From NCBI GenBank assembly GCA_031296355.1, contig JARLFX010000105.1:1-23537 (forward strand): a DNA stretch of 23,537 bases. Direction: 5' to 3'. The notes under the pieces are model-generated. The model did not search any database, was not told the origin of the DNA, and saw only the letters and a program-made list of their open reading frames with translations. Both the position numbers and the translations under genes were made by a program. Shown here one piece after another: positions 17,146-23,537 of this stretch. Positions within the stretch are counted from its first letter, which is position 1. Each line of letters starts with the position of its first letter. Origin of the DNA: Acidobacteriaceae bacterium. GTDB taxonomy: Bacteria > Acidobacteriota > Terriglobia > Terriglobales > Acidobacteriaceae.

Positions 17146-17928
17146 CTAGGCGACCATCACTTCCGTTCCGTCTTCAACGCGCGAACTGCAAAGATCGGGC
17201 AATACACTGGCAGACTCTGCCGGCAGAATACGCACACGTTTCACGCCGCCCAGCAGCGCCTCGCGGCACGCGTTCAGCTTGGGCAGCATGCCGCCGGAGA
17301 TCACGGCAGCCTTCTCCATCGCGGGCACCTGCGCCAGCGAGAGCCAGCGCATAATGTTGCCGTCCGCGCCCTTCACTCCGGGTACGTCCGTCAGGAACAC
17401 CAGCGCATCCGCATGTGTGCACACGGCGCAGGCGGCGGCCATCTCGTCGGCGTTGATGTTGTAGTACTCGCCGTCAAAGCCCAGCGCGATGCTGGAGATG
17501 ACCGGCACCGCGTCCATCTTCCAGATCGCCTCCAGCCAGCGCGGATCGGTCGCAGCAATCTCGCCCACAAATCCCAGGTCATGCTCCGTCTTCTTCTTGC
17601 GCGCGCGAAAGACGGCGCCGTCGCCGCCGGTCAGTCCCACAGCGGCCTGGCCATGCTTGCCCAGTGCTGCAACCAGTGACTTGTTCACACGTCCAGCCAG
17701 CACCATCAGCGCGGCGTCGCGGGTCTCTGCGTCGGTAATGCGCAGGCCGTGGATGAATTCACTCTTCTTGCCCAGTGCAGCCAGCGTCTTGGTCAGCTGC
17801 ACTCCGCCGCCGTGGACGACTGCCACCTGGTTGCCGTCGCTCGCAAGCGTGGCGATGGCTTTGCCGATGGCGAAGAGAAGCTCCGGCTTCTCCAGTGCTG
17901 CGCCACCGAGCTTAATCACGTACTTCAT
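17146..17928 (-). CDS. argB: Acetylglutamate kinase, short form
   Basis: Phosphorylates N-acetylglutamate, the second step of the pathway. Amino-acid-kinase motifs are KLGGA (6-10), VHGGG (38-42), GLTGGDG (98-104) and NINADE (157-162). At 260 residues it lacks the N-terminal helix of roughly 25-40 residues found in the hexameric, arginine-inhibited kinases of cyclic-pathway organisms. In this it resembles the E. coli enzyme (258 residues), which is not arginine-sensitive. By inference, feedback control here must act elsewhere, for example on the acetyltransferases or through ArgR. The start ATG overlaps the argC stop as ATGA, so the two are probably translationally coupled. Confidence 0.95.
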   Translation of the reverse strand: MKYVIKLGGAALEKPELLFAIGKAIATLASDGNQVAVVHGGGVQLTKTLAALGKKSEFIHGLRITDAETRDAALMVLAGRVNKSLVAALGKHGQAAVGLTGGDGAVFRARKKKTEHDLGFVGEIAATDPRWLEAIWKMDAVPVISSIALGFDGEYYNINADEMAAACAVCTHADALVFLTDVPGVKGADGNIMRWLSLAQVPAMEKAAVISGGMLPKLNACREALLGGVKRVRILPAESASVLPDLCSSRVEDGTEVMVA

Positions 17929-19040
17929 AGCAAACCCTCTGCTTCCTTAAATCCGCACATCAGATTCATGTTCTGCACAGCCTGGCTGGCTGCGCCTTTC
18001 AGGAGGTTGTCAAGGCAAGAGATCAGCACCAGCCGCTTGCCGTCCTTTGAGAGCTCAAAGCCGATGTCGCAATAGCTCGTACGCACCACGTGCTGAATCT
18101 GCGGCAGGTGCGGCGTTGCGTGTATGCGGACCAGCGGGCTCTCGGCAAAGAAGCTGCGCAGGCAGCTTTCAATCTCCGCCGCCGTCGCGCTCTGCTGCAG
18201 CCGTACATAGATGGTGGAGAGGATGCCGCGGGGAATCGGCAGCAGGTGCGGCGTGAACTGCATCTGCTCCGTGGTGAGCCCAAGCTGCTCCAGCAGCTCG
18301 CCCGTGTGGCGATGCCCGAAGACGGCATAGGCAGAAAGATTGTCAGCTGCATACATGAAGTGCGTCTTCGCCGTCGCGGCCTTGCCCGCACCAGAGACGC
18401 CAGACTTCGCATCCGCCACAATGCCGTGATCTGTATCCACCAGCCCAGCCTGCACCAGCGGCGCCAGCGGCAGAATAACCGACGTGGCATAGCAACCCGG
18501 GTTCGCCACCAGCCGCGCGCCTGCGATCTCTGCGCGATGCAGCTCCGGTGAGCCGTAGACGGCCTCCTTTTGCAGCGTTGCCGCCAGTGTGGCGTCGGCG
18601 TCCTGCAGCTTGTAGACGGCGCGATTCGTCGCCTCCTGCAAGCGCCATGCGCCGCTCAGGTCGATAACCTTTACCCCACGCGAGATCAACTCGGGCACCC
18701 ACTCGCGCGAAGCCTCATGCGGCGTGGCCAGGAACATCACGTCCACGCCCTCATCCGCCAGCAACTGCCAGCTGAACGCCTTCACCTCATGCGCTTCGGC
18801 TCCTGCGCCCAGCGCAAGCTGCGGATGCAGGTCTTCCACCATCACGGTATGCGCGTCCGTCTCGCCCGTAGCGCGGCCCAGAAAGAGCGGAGGAGTGCCG
18901 GCCAGCTTCGGATGATGCAGCAGCAGCCGCGCCAGTTCGCCGCCGGCATAGCCGCCTACGCCGACGACAGCAGTCTTCACTGCCGCATGCTTTCCGCTCT
19001 TCTTCTGTTTTTCTTCGGCCAACGTTATGGTCGTGCTCAT
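17925..19040 (-). CDS. argC: N-acetyl-gamma-glutamyl-phosphate reductase
   Basis: Reduces N-acetylglutamyl phosphate to the semialdehyde with NADPH. The dinucleotide-binding motif GVGGYAGGE lies at 27-35 and the catalytic cysteine is Cys183 in NPGCYAT. HLLPIPRGILSTIYV and the C-terminal DNLLKGAASQAVQNMN are typical. ATG at 19040 gives 371 residues, somewhat longer than the usual 310-345, mainly through a 20-residue charged N-terminal leader before the Rossmann fold. A longer open frame to 19148 lies inside argR and is not used. The ATG overlaps the argR stop (ATGA), and the stop overlaps the argB ATG in the same way. Confidence 0.95.
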   Translation of the reverse strand: MSTTITLAEEKQKKSGKHAAVKTAVVGVGGYAGGELARLLLHHPKLAGTPPLFLGRATGETDAHTVMVEDLHPQLALGAGAEAHEVKAFSWQLLADEGVDVMFLATPHEASREWVPELISRGVKVIDLSGAWRLQEATNRAVYKLQDADATLAATLQKEAVYGSPELHRAEIAGARLVANPGCYATSVILPLAPLVQAGLVDTDHGIVADAKSGVSGAGKAATAKTHFMYAADNLSAYAVFGHRHTGELLEQLGLTTEQMQFTPHLLPIPRGILSTIYVRLQQSATAAEIESCLRSFFAESPLVRIHATPHLPQIQHVVRTSYCDIGFELSKDGKRLVLISCLDNLLKGAASQAVQNMNLMCGFKEAEGLL

Positions 19041-19474
19041 CCGATATATCCTTCCACGCGCGCACGCAGGGTAGATGCCTTCTCTTCGCTGGCGCAGATC
19101 ACCAGCACGGTATCGTCGCCGGCGATGGTGCCAATGGTCTCCGGCCAATCTTCGTAATCCAGCGCCGCAGCCACCGGCTGGGCAGATCCGGTGGTCGTCA
19201 CCAGCACCAGCAGATTCTGCGCCTGTCGAACCTCCAGGCCGAAGTTGCCCAGTACGTCCTCTATTCCCGGCATATCGTCATCGTCTACGGCGTGAGAGGG
19301 AAGCGCGTAGCCGCCCGGGCCTTTATTCAGCTTCAGCTCGCGAATATCGCGGGATAGGGTAGCCTGGGTCACATTGAATCCGCGTCCCGCCAGCTTGCGG
19401 CGCAGTTCGTCCTGGCTGGCGACGGTAATCGTCGTCAGCAGCTCACGAATCGCATTGTGCCGTTGCTGTTTCAT
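19037..19474 (-). CDS. argR: Arginine repressor
   Basis: Arginine-dependent transcription regulator of the ArgR/AhrC family, at the usual length of 145 residues. The N-terminal winged helix carries VTQATLSRDIRELKL (35-49), the DNA-recognition region. The C-terminal oligomerisation and arginine-binding domain has the signature GTIAGDDTVLVI (115-126). It is the first gene of the arg operon and overlaps argC by four bases, so it is made together with the enzymes it should control. Two ARG-box-like palindromes lie 68-105 bp upstream of its ATG, implying autoregulation of the whole operon. The ATG is preceded by a modest GGGGAAA. Such an argR-first order puts repressor and biosynthetic enzymes in a single feedback loop. 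Confidence 0.96.
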   Translation of the reverse strand: MKQQRHNAIRELLTTITVASQDELRRKLAGRGFNVTQATLSRDIRELKLNKGPGGYALPSHAVDDDDMPGIEDVLGNFGLEVRQAQNLLVLVTTTGSAQPVAAALDYEDWPETIGTIAGDDTVLVICASEEKASTLRARVEGYIG

Positions 19475-19548
19475 ACATTTCCCCGCGCCAAAGCGCCCAT
19501 TTTGAAACGTAAAAAGGCGCGTCCCGTCTGGGATGCGCGTTCATGCAT
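19471..19548 (-). other. Candidate arg leader ORF (25 codons)
   Basis: A 25-codon frame (M-H-E-R-A-S-Q-T-G-R, ending with TGA) starts inside ARG box 1 and spans the leader hairpin. It ends so that its stop overlaps the argR start as ATGA, the same junction seen at argR/argC and argC/argB. Four of 25 codons are Arg (CGC, CGC, CGT, CGG). An overlapping frame starting at 19544 contains consecutive Arg codons (AGA CGG) in the hairpin. Neither has a Shine-Dalgarno sequence, so leaderless translation would be needed. This is a hypothesis only. Confidence 0.25.
19511..19538 (-). terminator. Terminator-like hairpin in the arg leader (possible attenuator)
   Basis: On the minus strand GCGCATCCC pairs with GGGACGCGC (one A-C mismatch) around the loop AGAC, followed by CTTTTT. 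This looks like an intrinsic terminator placed between the ARG boxes and argR. No upstream minus-strand gene close by clearly needs it, except perhaps the candidate small ORF at 19735, so it may attenuate arg operon transcription. Confidence 0.55.
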
Positions 19549-19579
19549 AAATATACAGTAATGTGCATAAGTATGCACA
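19542..19579. promoter_or_regulatory. Tandem ARG-box-like ArgR operators and overlapping promoter
   Basis: Box 2 (19562-19579) is TGTGCATAAGTATGCACA, a 7-bp perfect dyad around a 4-bp centre. Box 1 (19542-19559) is CATGCATAAATATACAGT, a weaker copy. They are separated by 2 bp, placing centres 20 bp apart on the same helix face. ArgR hexamers classically bind pairs of 18-bp boxes spaced 2-3 bp. A minus-strand TATATT inside box 1 could be the -10 element, with no good -35 match. Repressor binding would then cover the promoter. Confidence 0.75.
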
Positions 19580-19640
19580 GCCTTACCTGTGGAAAGTGCC
19601 TCGGTTTCTGATTCGCGCTACGGTTCCTTAGAGAATGGCG

Positions 19641-19658
19641 TGAAAATCGTAATTTTCA
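19641..19658. promoter_or_regulatory. 18-bp perfect palindrome of unknown ligand
   Basis: TGAAAATCGTAATTTTCA has 7-bp perfect arms around CGTA. It lies about 60 bp upstream of the ARG boxes. It has the length and dyad plan of an ARG box but a different sequence, so it could be a third ArgR site, another operator, or a chance AT-rich dyad. Confidence 0.35.
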
Positions 19659-19686
19659 GAATGGGTTGGAGTCGTCGTTTTGAAAG

Positions 19687-19747
19687 GGCGGGACTTCAGT
19701 CCCGCCGCCGCAACCTAATTGCTCGTACGCGGCTTCAGCCGCTGAGG
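19687..19747. repeat. REP-like paired hairpin element, copy 2
   Basis: Hairpin A is GGCGGGACTTCAGTCCCGCC (19687-19706). After a 22-bp spacer comes hairpin B, GCGGCTTCAGCCGC (19729-19742), then TGAGG. The architecture matches 6040-6098, while the stem sequences differ with compensating changes. Conserved structure with variable stems is typical of REP families. Hairpin B provides the stop codon of the small ORF ending at 19735. Confidence 0.7.
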
Positions 19748-19872
19748 GAATGTTTCTGTAGCAGATAATGTCTTACTAGACAATTCTTTATGAATCTTGT
19801 ATTTCCATTGAAACCATCATCCATAACATGATGCCTCTTTACCATGCCCCGGATCTGAAAATACCCACTCAT
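19735..19872 (-). CDS. Candidate small protein, 45 codons, with strong ribosome site
   Basis: ATG at 19872 is preceded by a perfect GGAGG six bases upstream, better than most start sites in this window. The product (MSGYFQIRGMVKRHHVMDDG at the start, HYLLQKHSLSG at the end) is basic, rich in His, Lys and Arg, and has no signal or membrane segment. The local DNA is AT-richer than the flanking genes. The stop codon lies within the second hairpin of the REP-like doublet, so the original 3' end may have been replaced when the repeat inserted. No family is recognised. It could be a real small protein, the remnant of a longer gene, or chance. Confidence 0.4.
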   Translation of the reverse strand: MSGYFQIRGMVKRHHVMDDGFNGNTRFIKNCLVRHYLLQKHSLSG

Positions 19873-19905
19873 TGCACACCTCCGAATTCTTTCCAGTTGG
19901 CAAAG

Positions 19906-19923
19906 TGAGTGCCGATTCATTAC
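19906..19923 (+). promoter_or_regulatory. Candidate FadR-type operator
   Basis: TGAGTGCCGATTCATTAC agrees at 13 of 18 positions (counting the ambiguous ones) with the Bacillus FadR consensus TGAATGAMTANTCATTCA as I remember it. It lies about 40 bp upstream of the TetR-type regulator that precedes an acyl-CoA synthetase gene, the expected place for autoregulation by a fatty-acid-responsive repressor. Confidence 0.4.
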
Positions 19924-19963
19924 ATTGGCTCAGTCATGCTCCACGGGCCTGTGAGGTGAGAGA

Positions 19964-20644
19964 GTGAAACGTCCTGCGACTTCCCCCGCGACGGAAAAAC
20001 CGAGTACTGCTCCAAACGATTCCATCCGGCCCGAGCCGCGTGGATCGGCGAAGTCCGATAAGTACCAGCGCATTCTGGACGCCGCCGTCGAAGTCATCGC
20101 CGAGCACGGCTACTTCAACTCGCCCGTAAGCGCCATCGCCGAGCGGGCTGGCGTGGCCGACGGCACCATCTACCTCTACTTCAAGAGCAAAGACCACGTG
20201 CTGCGCACCGCGCTCGACGTCGCCTTTGCGCGCTTCCACGTGCGGGTCAAGGAGATGTTGGCCGTGACCGCCGATCCGCGCAAGCAACTGGAGGCGATGG
20301 CTCGCATGCAGTTGGAGACGGTGGCGGGCAACCGTTCGCTGGCGGTACTGATGCAAACCGAGGTGCGCCAGAGCGCAAAGTTCTTCGCCGAGTTTTCCCA
20401 GCAGCACCTGGCCGCATACATCACCATGATGCGCGACGTCATCCGCGCAGGCCAGCAGCAGGGCGTCTTTCGCGCGGAGATCCCCGACGCGCTGGCGGCG
20501 CACTGTATCTTTGGCGCGCTGGATGAGATCGTAGGTTCGTGGGTCTTCAGCGGACGGCAGTTTGAACCGGCCACGGCGGCAGCCAGCGTGATGGGGCTGC
20601 TGTTGAACGGAATGAACACAAAACAAGATGGAGCATCGCGTTGA
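19964..20644 (+). CDS. TetR-family regulator, probably fatty-acid responsive (FadR-like)
   Basis: 226-residue regulator. A disordered, Pro/Ser/Thr-rich N-terminus of about 30 residues precedes a TetR helix-turn-helix domain (ILDAAVEVIAEHGYFNSPVS, then IAERAGVADGTIYLYFKSKD, residues about 37-77). The C-terminal helical domain (LAVLMQTEVRQSAKFFAEFS...GALDEIVGSWVFSGR) resembles the FadR/YsiA group, whose ligands are long-chain acyl-CoAs. The start is GTG at 19964 with GAGGTGAGA upstream. Its stop overlaps the start of the acyl-CoA synthetase gene (TTGA), so the two are almost certainly co-expressed, and repression released by acyl-CoA is the natural hypothesis. A candidate operator lies at 19906-19923. 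The TetR assignment is firm; the ligand is inferred from context. Confidence 0.9.
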   Translation: MKRPATSPATEKPSTAPNDSIRPEPRGSAKSDKYQRILDAAVEVIAEHGYFNSPVSAIAERAGVADGTIYLYFKSKDHVLRTALDVAFARFHVRVKEMLAVTADPRKQLEAMARMQLETVAGNRSLAVLMQTEVRQSAKFFAEFSQQHLAAYITMMRDVIRAGQQQGVFRAEIPDALAAHCIFGALDEIVGSWVFSGRQFEPATAAASVMGLLLNGMNTKQDGASR

Positions 20645-22476
20645 CGAATACTGAGAACCACGGATCACTACAGACCCTGAACGACGTTTTCTCCATTATC
20701 AGCGGACGCGGACAGCAGACCGTGATGCTGTGGCAAGATAGCGGCGGCGCGTGGCTGCCCATCACGGCAGACGAGCTGCGGCGGCGCGTGATTGCGTTTA
20801 CCACCGCACTCAAGGCGTGGGGCATGGATCGCGGCGACCGCCTCGCCATCCTGGCGGAGAACCGCTGGGAGTGGGCGGTGACGGACTTTGCCGCACTGGC
20901 CCTGGGCGTCGTCGATGTCCCGCTGTATCCCACCCTGACCGCAGAGCAGGTAGCCTACGCGCTCAACGATTCCGGCGCTCGCATGCTGGTGGTATCCAGC
21001 AAAGCGCAGTACGAGAAGGTAAAGGGCATCGTGCCGCAGACCAAGGTGGAGTGCGTGCTTGTGATGGATGCCGGCGCCGAAGGCGGTGCACTCGGAGCGA
21101 AGACCTTCGGCTTTGGCGAGTTTCTCGCGCGCGGCGAAGGCGAGCCGGACATTGCCGCCTTCAATGATCTGCTGAAGAAAGCATGGCCAGAGGATCTGGC
21201 GACCATCATCTACACCTCCGGCACCACCGGCGAATCCAAGGGCGTCATGCTCACGCACGGCAACATTGCCGCCAACCTCAACTACTCCACCCGCGAGTTC
21301 GATTTCACCGGCGACGATGTCAGCATCTCCTTCCTGCCGCTCTCGCACATCACGGCGCGTCATCTGGATTACGCTCTGCTCTATCGCGGCTGCGTGCTGG
21401 CCTACTGCCCCGATTTTGCGAAGCTGCTGCCGGCCATGGCTCAGGTCAATCCCACGGTCTTTGTAGCCGTGCCCCGCGTGTATGAAAAGGTACGCCAGGC
21501 GGTGGAGCAGAAGTCGGCCGCCTCCCCAGTGCGCAGCCGGATTCTGGCCTGGGCGCTGAAGACAGGCAAGGCGCACCGGGTAGAGACGCTGCGTGGCGAG
21601 ACGCCTCGTGGCTTCGGCTGGAAGGTGGCGCAAAAGTTGGTCTTCACCAAAATTCGCGCTGCATTCGGTGGCCGTGTGCGGCTCTTTGTCTCCGGTGGCG
21701 CGCCGCTGGGTATGAATACGGCAGGTTGGCTGGCGGATGTAGGCATCCGCGTACACGAGGGCTACGGGCTTACGGAGACCTCTCCGGTCATCGCGCTGAA
21801 CACGCCGCTGCATCACTCCATCGGCACCGTCGGGCGGCCCCTCGGCAACGTGGAGTGCCGCATTGCACCCGACGGCGAACTGGAGGTGCGCGGACCATCC
21901 ATCTTCCAGGGCTACTGGCAGAAGCCGCAGCAGACCCGCGAGAGCTTCACCGAAGACGGCTGGTTCTGTACCGGCGACATCGGCTCGTTCGATGCGCAGG
22001 GATTTCTCTCCATCACCGACCGCAAGAAAGAGCTGCTGAAGACCTCAGGCGGCAAGCTGATCGCCCCGCAGCCGATTGAGAACAAACTCAAGAGCGACCT
22101 GCTGGTAGCGCAGGCGGCTCTGGTGGGCGACAAGCATAAATTCGCCAGCGCTCTGCTGTCGCCAAACTTTGCCGCGCTGGCGGAGTGGGCCGCGCGGCAG
22201 AACCTTGCCTGCGACGTCAGCACGGAAGCGGGGCGCGCTGCTCTGGTGCAAACGGCGGAAGTGCACCAGGCCTATGCCGCCATTGTGAGCAAGGTCAACT
22301 CTACGCTGGCGCCGTTTGAGAGCATCAAACGCTTCAAGATCGTGCCACAGGAGTGGACGCTGGAGAGCGGGGAACTCACCCCCAGCCTGAAATTGAAGCG
22401 GCGCGTGATCGTCCAGCGGTACGAGCCGGAAATCTCTGCATTCTATGCGGATGAGGCCGTGGCGCATAGCAAGTGA
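20641..22476 (+). CDS. fadD: Long-chain fatty-acid--CoA ligase (AMP-forming)
   Basis: Activates fatty acids to acyl-CoA through an acyl-adenylate, for beta-oxidation or lipid synthesis. The 611-residue protein carries the adenylation motifs YTSGTTGESKG (191-201), GYGLTETSP (about 374-382), TGDIG (about 444) and the DRKKELLKTSGGK hinge/linker (about 460). The C-terminal LTPSLKLKRR region should hold the catalytic lysine. Length and the GLTETSP and TSGGKLIAPQPIEN forms match FadD15-like long-chain synthetases rather than acetyl-CoA synthetase. The start is TTG at 20641, overlapping the regulator's TGA, with GGAG seven bases upstream. The weak start codon and coupling would tie its level to that of the regulator. 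Chain-length preference cannot be read from sequence. Confidence 0.92.
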   Translation: MTNTENHGSLQTLNDVFSIISGRGQQTVMLWQDSGGAWLPITADELRRRVIAFTTALKAWGMDRGDRLAILAENRWEWAVTDFAALALGVVDVPLYPTLTAEQVAYALNDSGARMLVVSSKAQYEKVKGIVPQTKVECVLVMDAGAEGGALGAKTFGFGEFLARGEGEPDIAAFNDLLKKAWPEDLATIIYTSGTTGESKGVMLTHGNIAANLNYSTREFDFTGDDVSISFLPLSHITARHLDYALLYRGCVLAYCPDFAKLLPAMAQVNPTVFVAVPRVYEKVRQAVEQKSAASPVRSRILAWALKTGKAHRVETLRGETPRGFGWKVAQKLVFTKIRAAFGGRVRLFVSGGAPLGMNTAGWLADVGIRVHEGYGLTETSPVIALNTPLHHSIGTVGRPLGNVECRIAPDGELEVRGPSIFQGYWQKPQQTRESFTEDGWFCTGDIGSFDAQGFLSITDRKKELLKTSGGKLIAPQPIENKLKSDLLVAQAALVGDKHKFASALLSPNFAALAEWAARQNLACDVSTEAGRAALVQTAEVHQAYAAIVSKVNSTLAPFESIKRFKIVPQEWTLESGELTPSLKLKRRVIVQRYEPEISAFYADEAVAHSK

Positions 22477-22516
22477 TCGTTAACATGGTTGCCCCGTGTT
22501 GTACATCACATTCAAG

Positions 22517-22545
22517 TTGACACCCTCTGCGGTTATCATTACTTG
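22517..22545 (+). promoter_or_regulatory. Possible promoter for the phosphofructokinase gene
   Basis: A perfect TTGACA (22517-22522) is followed 17 bp later by TACTTG, a poor -10 match. It lies 55-83 bp upstream of the pfk start in the 123-bp gap after fadD. The good -35 and correct position give some support, but the -10 is weak. Confidence 0.3.
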
Positions 22546-22599
22546 ATGGCCCAGGCAGTTTTGCGCCCGTGCCCTACATCCAGAGGAGATTTCATATTC

Positions 22600-23537
22600 A
22601 TGCGAGTTGGAATATTGACCGGAGGCGGAGACTGTCCCGGCCTGAACGCTGTTATCCGCGCCGCTGTGCGCAAGGGAATCCTGCAGTATAACGACGAATT
22701 CATCGGCTTTATGGAAGGCTGGCGCGGCGTTCTGGAGAACACCACCATGCCGCTGACTCTGGAGACAACCTCGGGCATCCTGCAATTGGGTGGAACCATC
22801 CTGCGCAGCTCCCGCACCAATGTCCGCAAGATTCCCGGCGGCATCGACAAATGCGTTGAGGTCTTCCACGCCAACAAGCTGGACGCCCTGATCACCATCG
22901 GCGGCGATGATACCCAGGGCGTAGCCAATGCGCTGATCGAGAAGGGCGTGCCCTGCGTAGGCGTGCCCAAGACGATTGACAACGATCTTTCCGGTACGGA
23001 TGCCTGCTTCGGTTTTGACACCGCCGTCAGCATCGCTACGGAGGCCGTGGACCGTCTGCACTCAACGGCTGAATCGCATAACCGCGTGATGGTCTGCGAA
23101 GTCATGGGCCGCGACGCTGGCTGGATCGCCATCACCACCGGCATCGCCGGCGGTGCGGACGTGATCTTGGTGCCGGAAGTGCCGATTGACATCGTGGAAA
23201 CCTGCCGCCTCATCAAGTACCGTCATGACCATGGCAAGAAATTCTCCATCGTCGTGGTAGCCGAGGGCGCCAAGCTGCCGGACTCCGGCACCCAGGCGAC
23301 CGTGGGCGACAAGCTGGATTCGTTCGGCCACGCGCGTCTGAGCGGTATCGGCGCGGTCCTGGCCGAGGAGATCGAAAAGCGTACCGGCTACGAGACGCGT
23401 TCCGTCAACCTCGGACACACGCAGCGCGGCGGCACGCCCACGGCGTATGACCGCATGCTCTCCACCCGCTACGGCGCGGCAGCCATCGAACTGGTGCACG
23501 AGAAGAAGTTCGGTCGGCTGGTCGTACTGCGCGGCAC
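22600..23537 (+). CDS. pfkA: 6-phosphofructokinase, probably pyrophosphate-dependent (3' end outside window)
   Basis: Phosphorylates fructose 6-phosphate in glycolysis. About 312 codons are present; the family length is roughly 340-365, so a short C-terminal part is missing. It begins MRVGILTGGGDCPGLNAVIR, the phosphoryl-donor loop. GGDDTQG and VPKTIDNDLSGTD follow, with the catalytic Asp in TIDND, then MGRDAGWIA and the substrate segment LGHTQRGG. In E. coli numbering, which fits exactly here, residue 104 is Asp (Gly in ATP enzymes) and residue 124 is Lys (Gly in E. coli). Both changes are the recognised markers of pyrophosphate-dependent enzymes of the Amycolatopsis-like group. Donor use is therefore inferred as PPi and the reaction as reversible. 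AGGAG lies 11 bases before the ATG. Confidence 0.92.
   Translation, partial: MRVGILTGGGDCPGLNAVIRAAVRKGILQYNDEFIGFMEGWRGVLENTTMPLTLETTSGILQLGGTILRSSRTNVRKIPGGIDKCVEVFHANKLDALITIGGDDTQGVANALIEKGVPCVGVPKTIDNDLSGTDACFGFDTAVSIATEAVDRLHSTAESHNRVMVCEVMGRDAGWIAITTGIAGGADVILVPEVPIDIVETCRLIKYRHDHGKKFSIVVVAEGAKLPDSGTQATVGDKLDSFGHARLSGIGAVLAEEIEKRTGYETRSVNLGHTQRGGTPTAYDRMLSTRYGAAAIELVHEKKFGRLVVLRG

Noticed and set aside
19041..19148. Upstream in-frame extension of argC to 19148
   Set aside because: It lies inside argR and encodes an Arg/His-rich shadow peptide. The ATGA overlap with argR supports the ATG at 19040.

Overview
The window looks like chromosomal DNA from a GC-rich, Gram-negative, soil-type bacterium. 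The best guess is an acidobacterium (Acidobacteriaceae/Terriglobia-like). This is an inference from three things: a Wzi-type outer-membrane protein beside a large NHL-repeat lipoprotein, single-chain AceE-type pyruvate dehydrogenase, and intergenic GC-rich hairpin repeats with a CTTCAG core. No rRNA or tRNA marker is present, so the assignment rests on gene style and my memory of related genomes.

Layout. Positions 1-7374 hold minus-strand genes: a Wzi-family outer-membrane protein, a degenerate pyruvate dehydrogenase E1-alpha-like protein directly downstream of aceE, aceE itself, a 477-bp repeat-rich gap, and argJ. Positions 7606-10645 hold two plus-strand genes: an AT-richer NHL-repeat lipoprotein with a good intrinsic terminator, and an orphan ABC ATPase. 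A 151-bp palindromic element then separates the ATPase from the 3' end of a minus-strand arginine operon (19474 down to 10806). Its order of transcription is argR-argC-argB-argD-argF-argG-[opposite-strand insert]-argH-short argA. Several junctions are translationally coupled: ATGA overlaps at argR/argC and argC/argB, and an 8-nt overlap at argD/argF. A plus-strand 153-codon gene for an exported protein of unknown function sits between argG and argH.

Upstream of argR are two tandem ARG-box-like operators. They are followed by a hairpin with a U-tract that looks like an attenuator, spanned by tiny Arg-containing reading frames. Together with argJ, the cluster encodes the acetylated ornithine route from glutamate to arginine: ArgA/ArgJ, ArgB, ArgC, ArgD, ArgJ, ArgF, ArgG and ArgH, with ArgR as the repressor. 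Carbamoyl-phosphate synthase is not in the window.

Positions 19475-19963 are intergenic and contain the arg control region, an 18-bp palindrome, a second copy of a two-hairpin repeat, and a candidate 45-codon gene with a strong Shine-Dalgarno sequence. A FadR-like operator candidate precedes a plus-strand unit: a TetR/FadR-type regulator overlapping (TTGA) a long-chain acyl-CoA synthetase. A phosphofructokinase follows and runs off the end. It carries Asp104 and Lys124, which point to pyrophosphate rather than ATP as phosphoryl donor.

Most of the window is ordinary core metabolism. The leads most worth a second look are the arg leader, the E1-alpha pseudoenzyme candidate, the paired-hairpin repeats, the unknown gene inside the arg operon and the small SD-preceded ORF.
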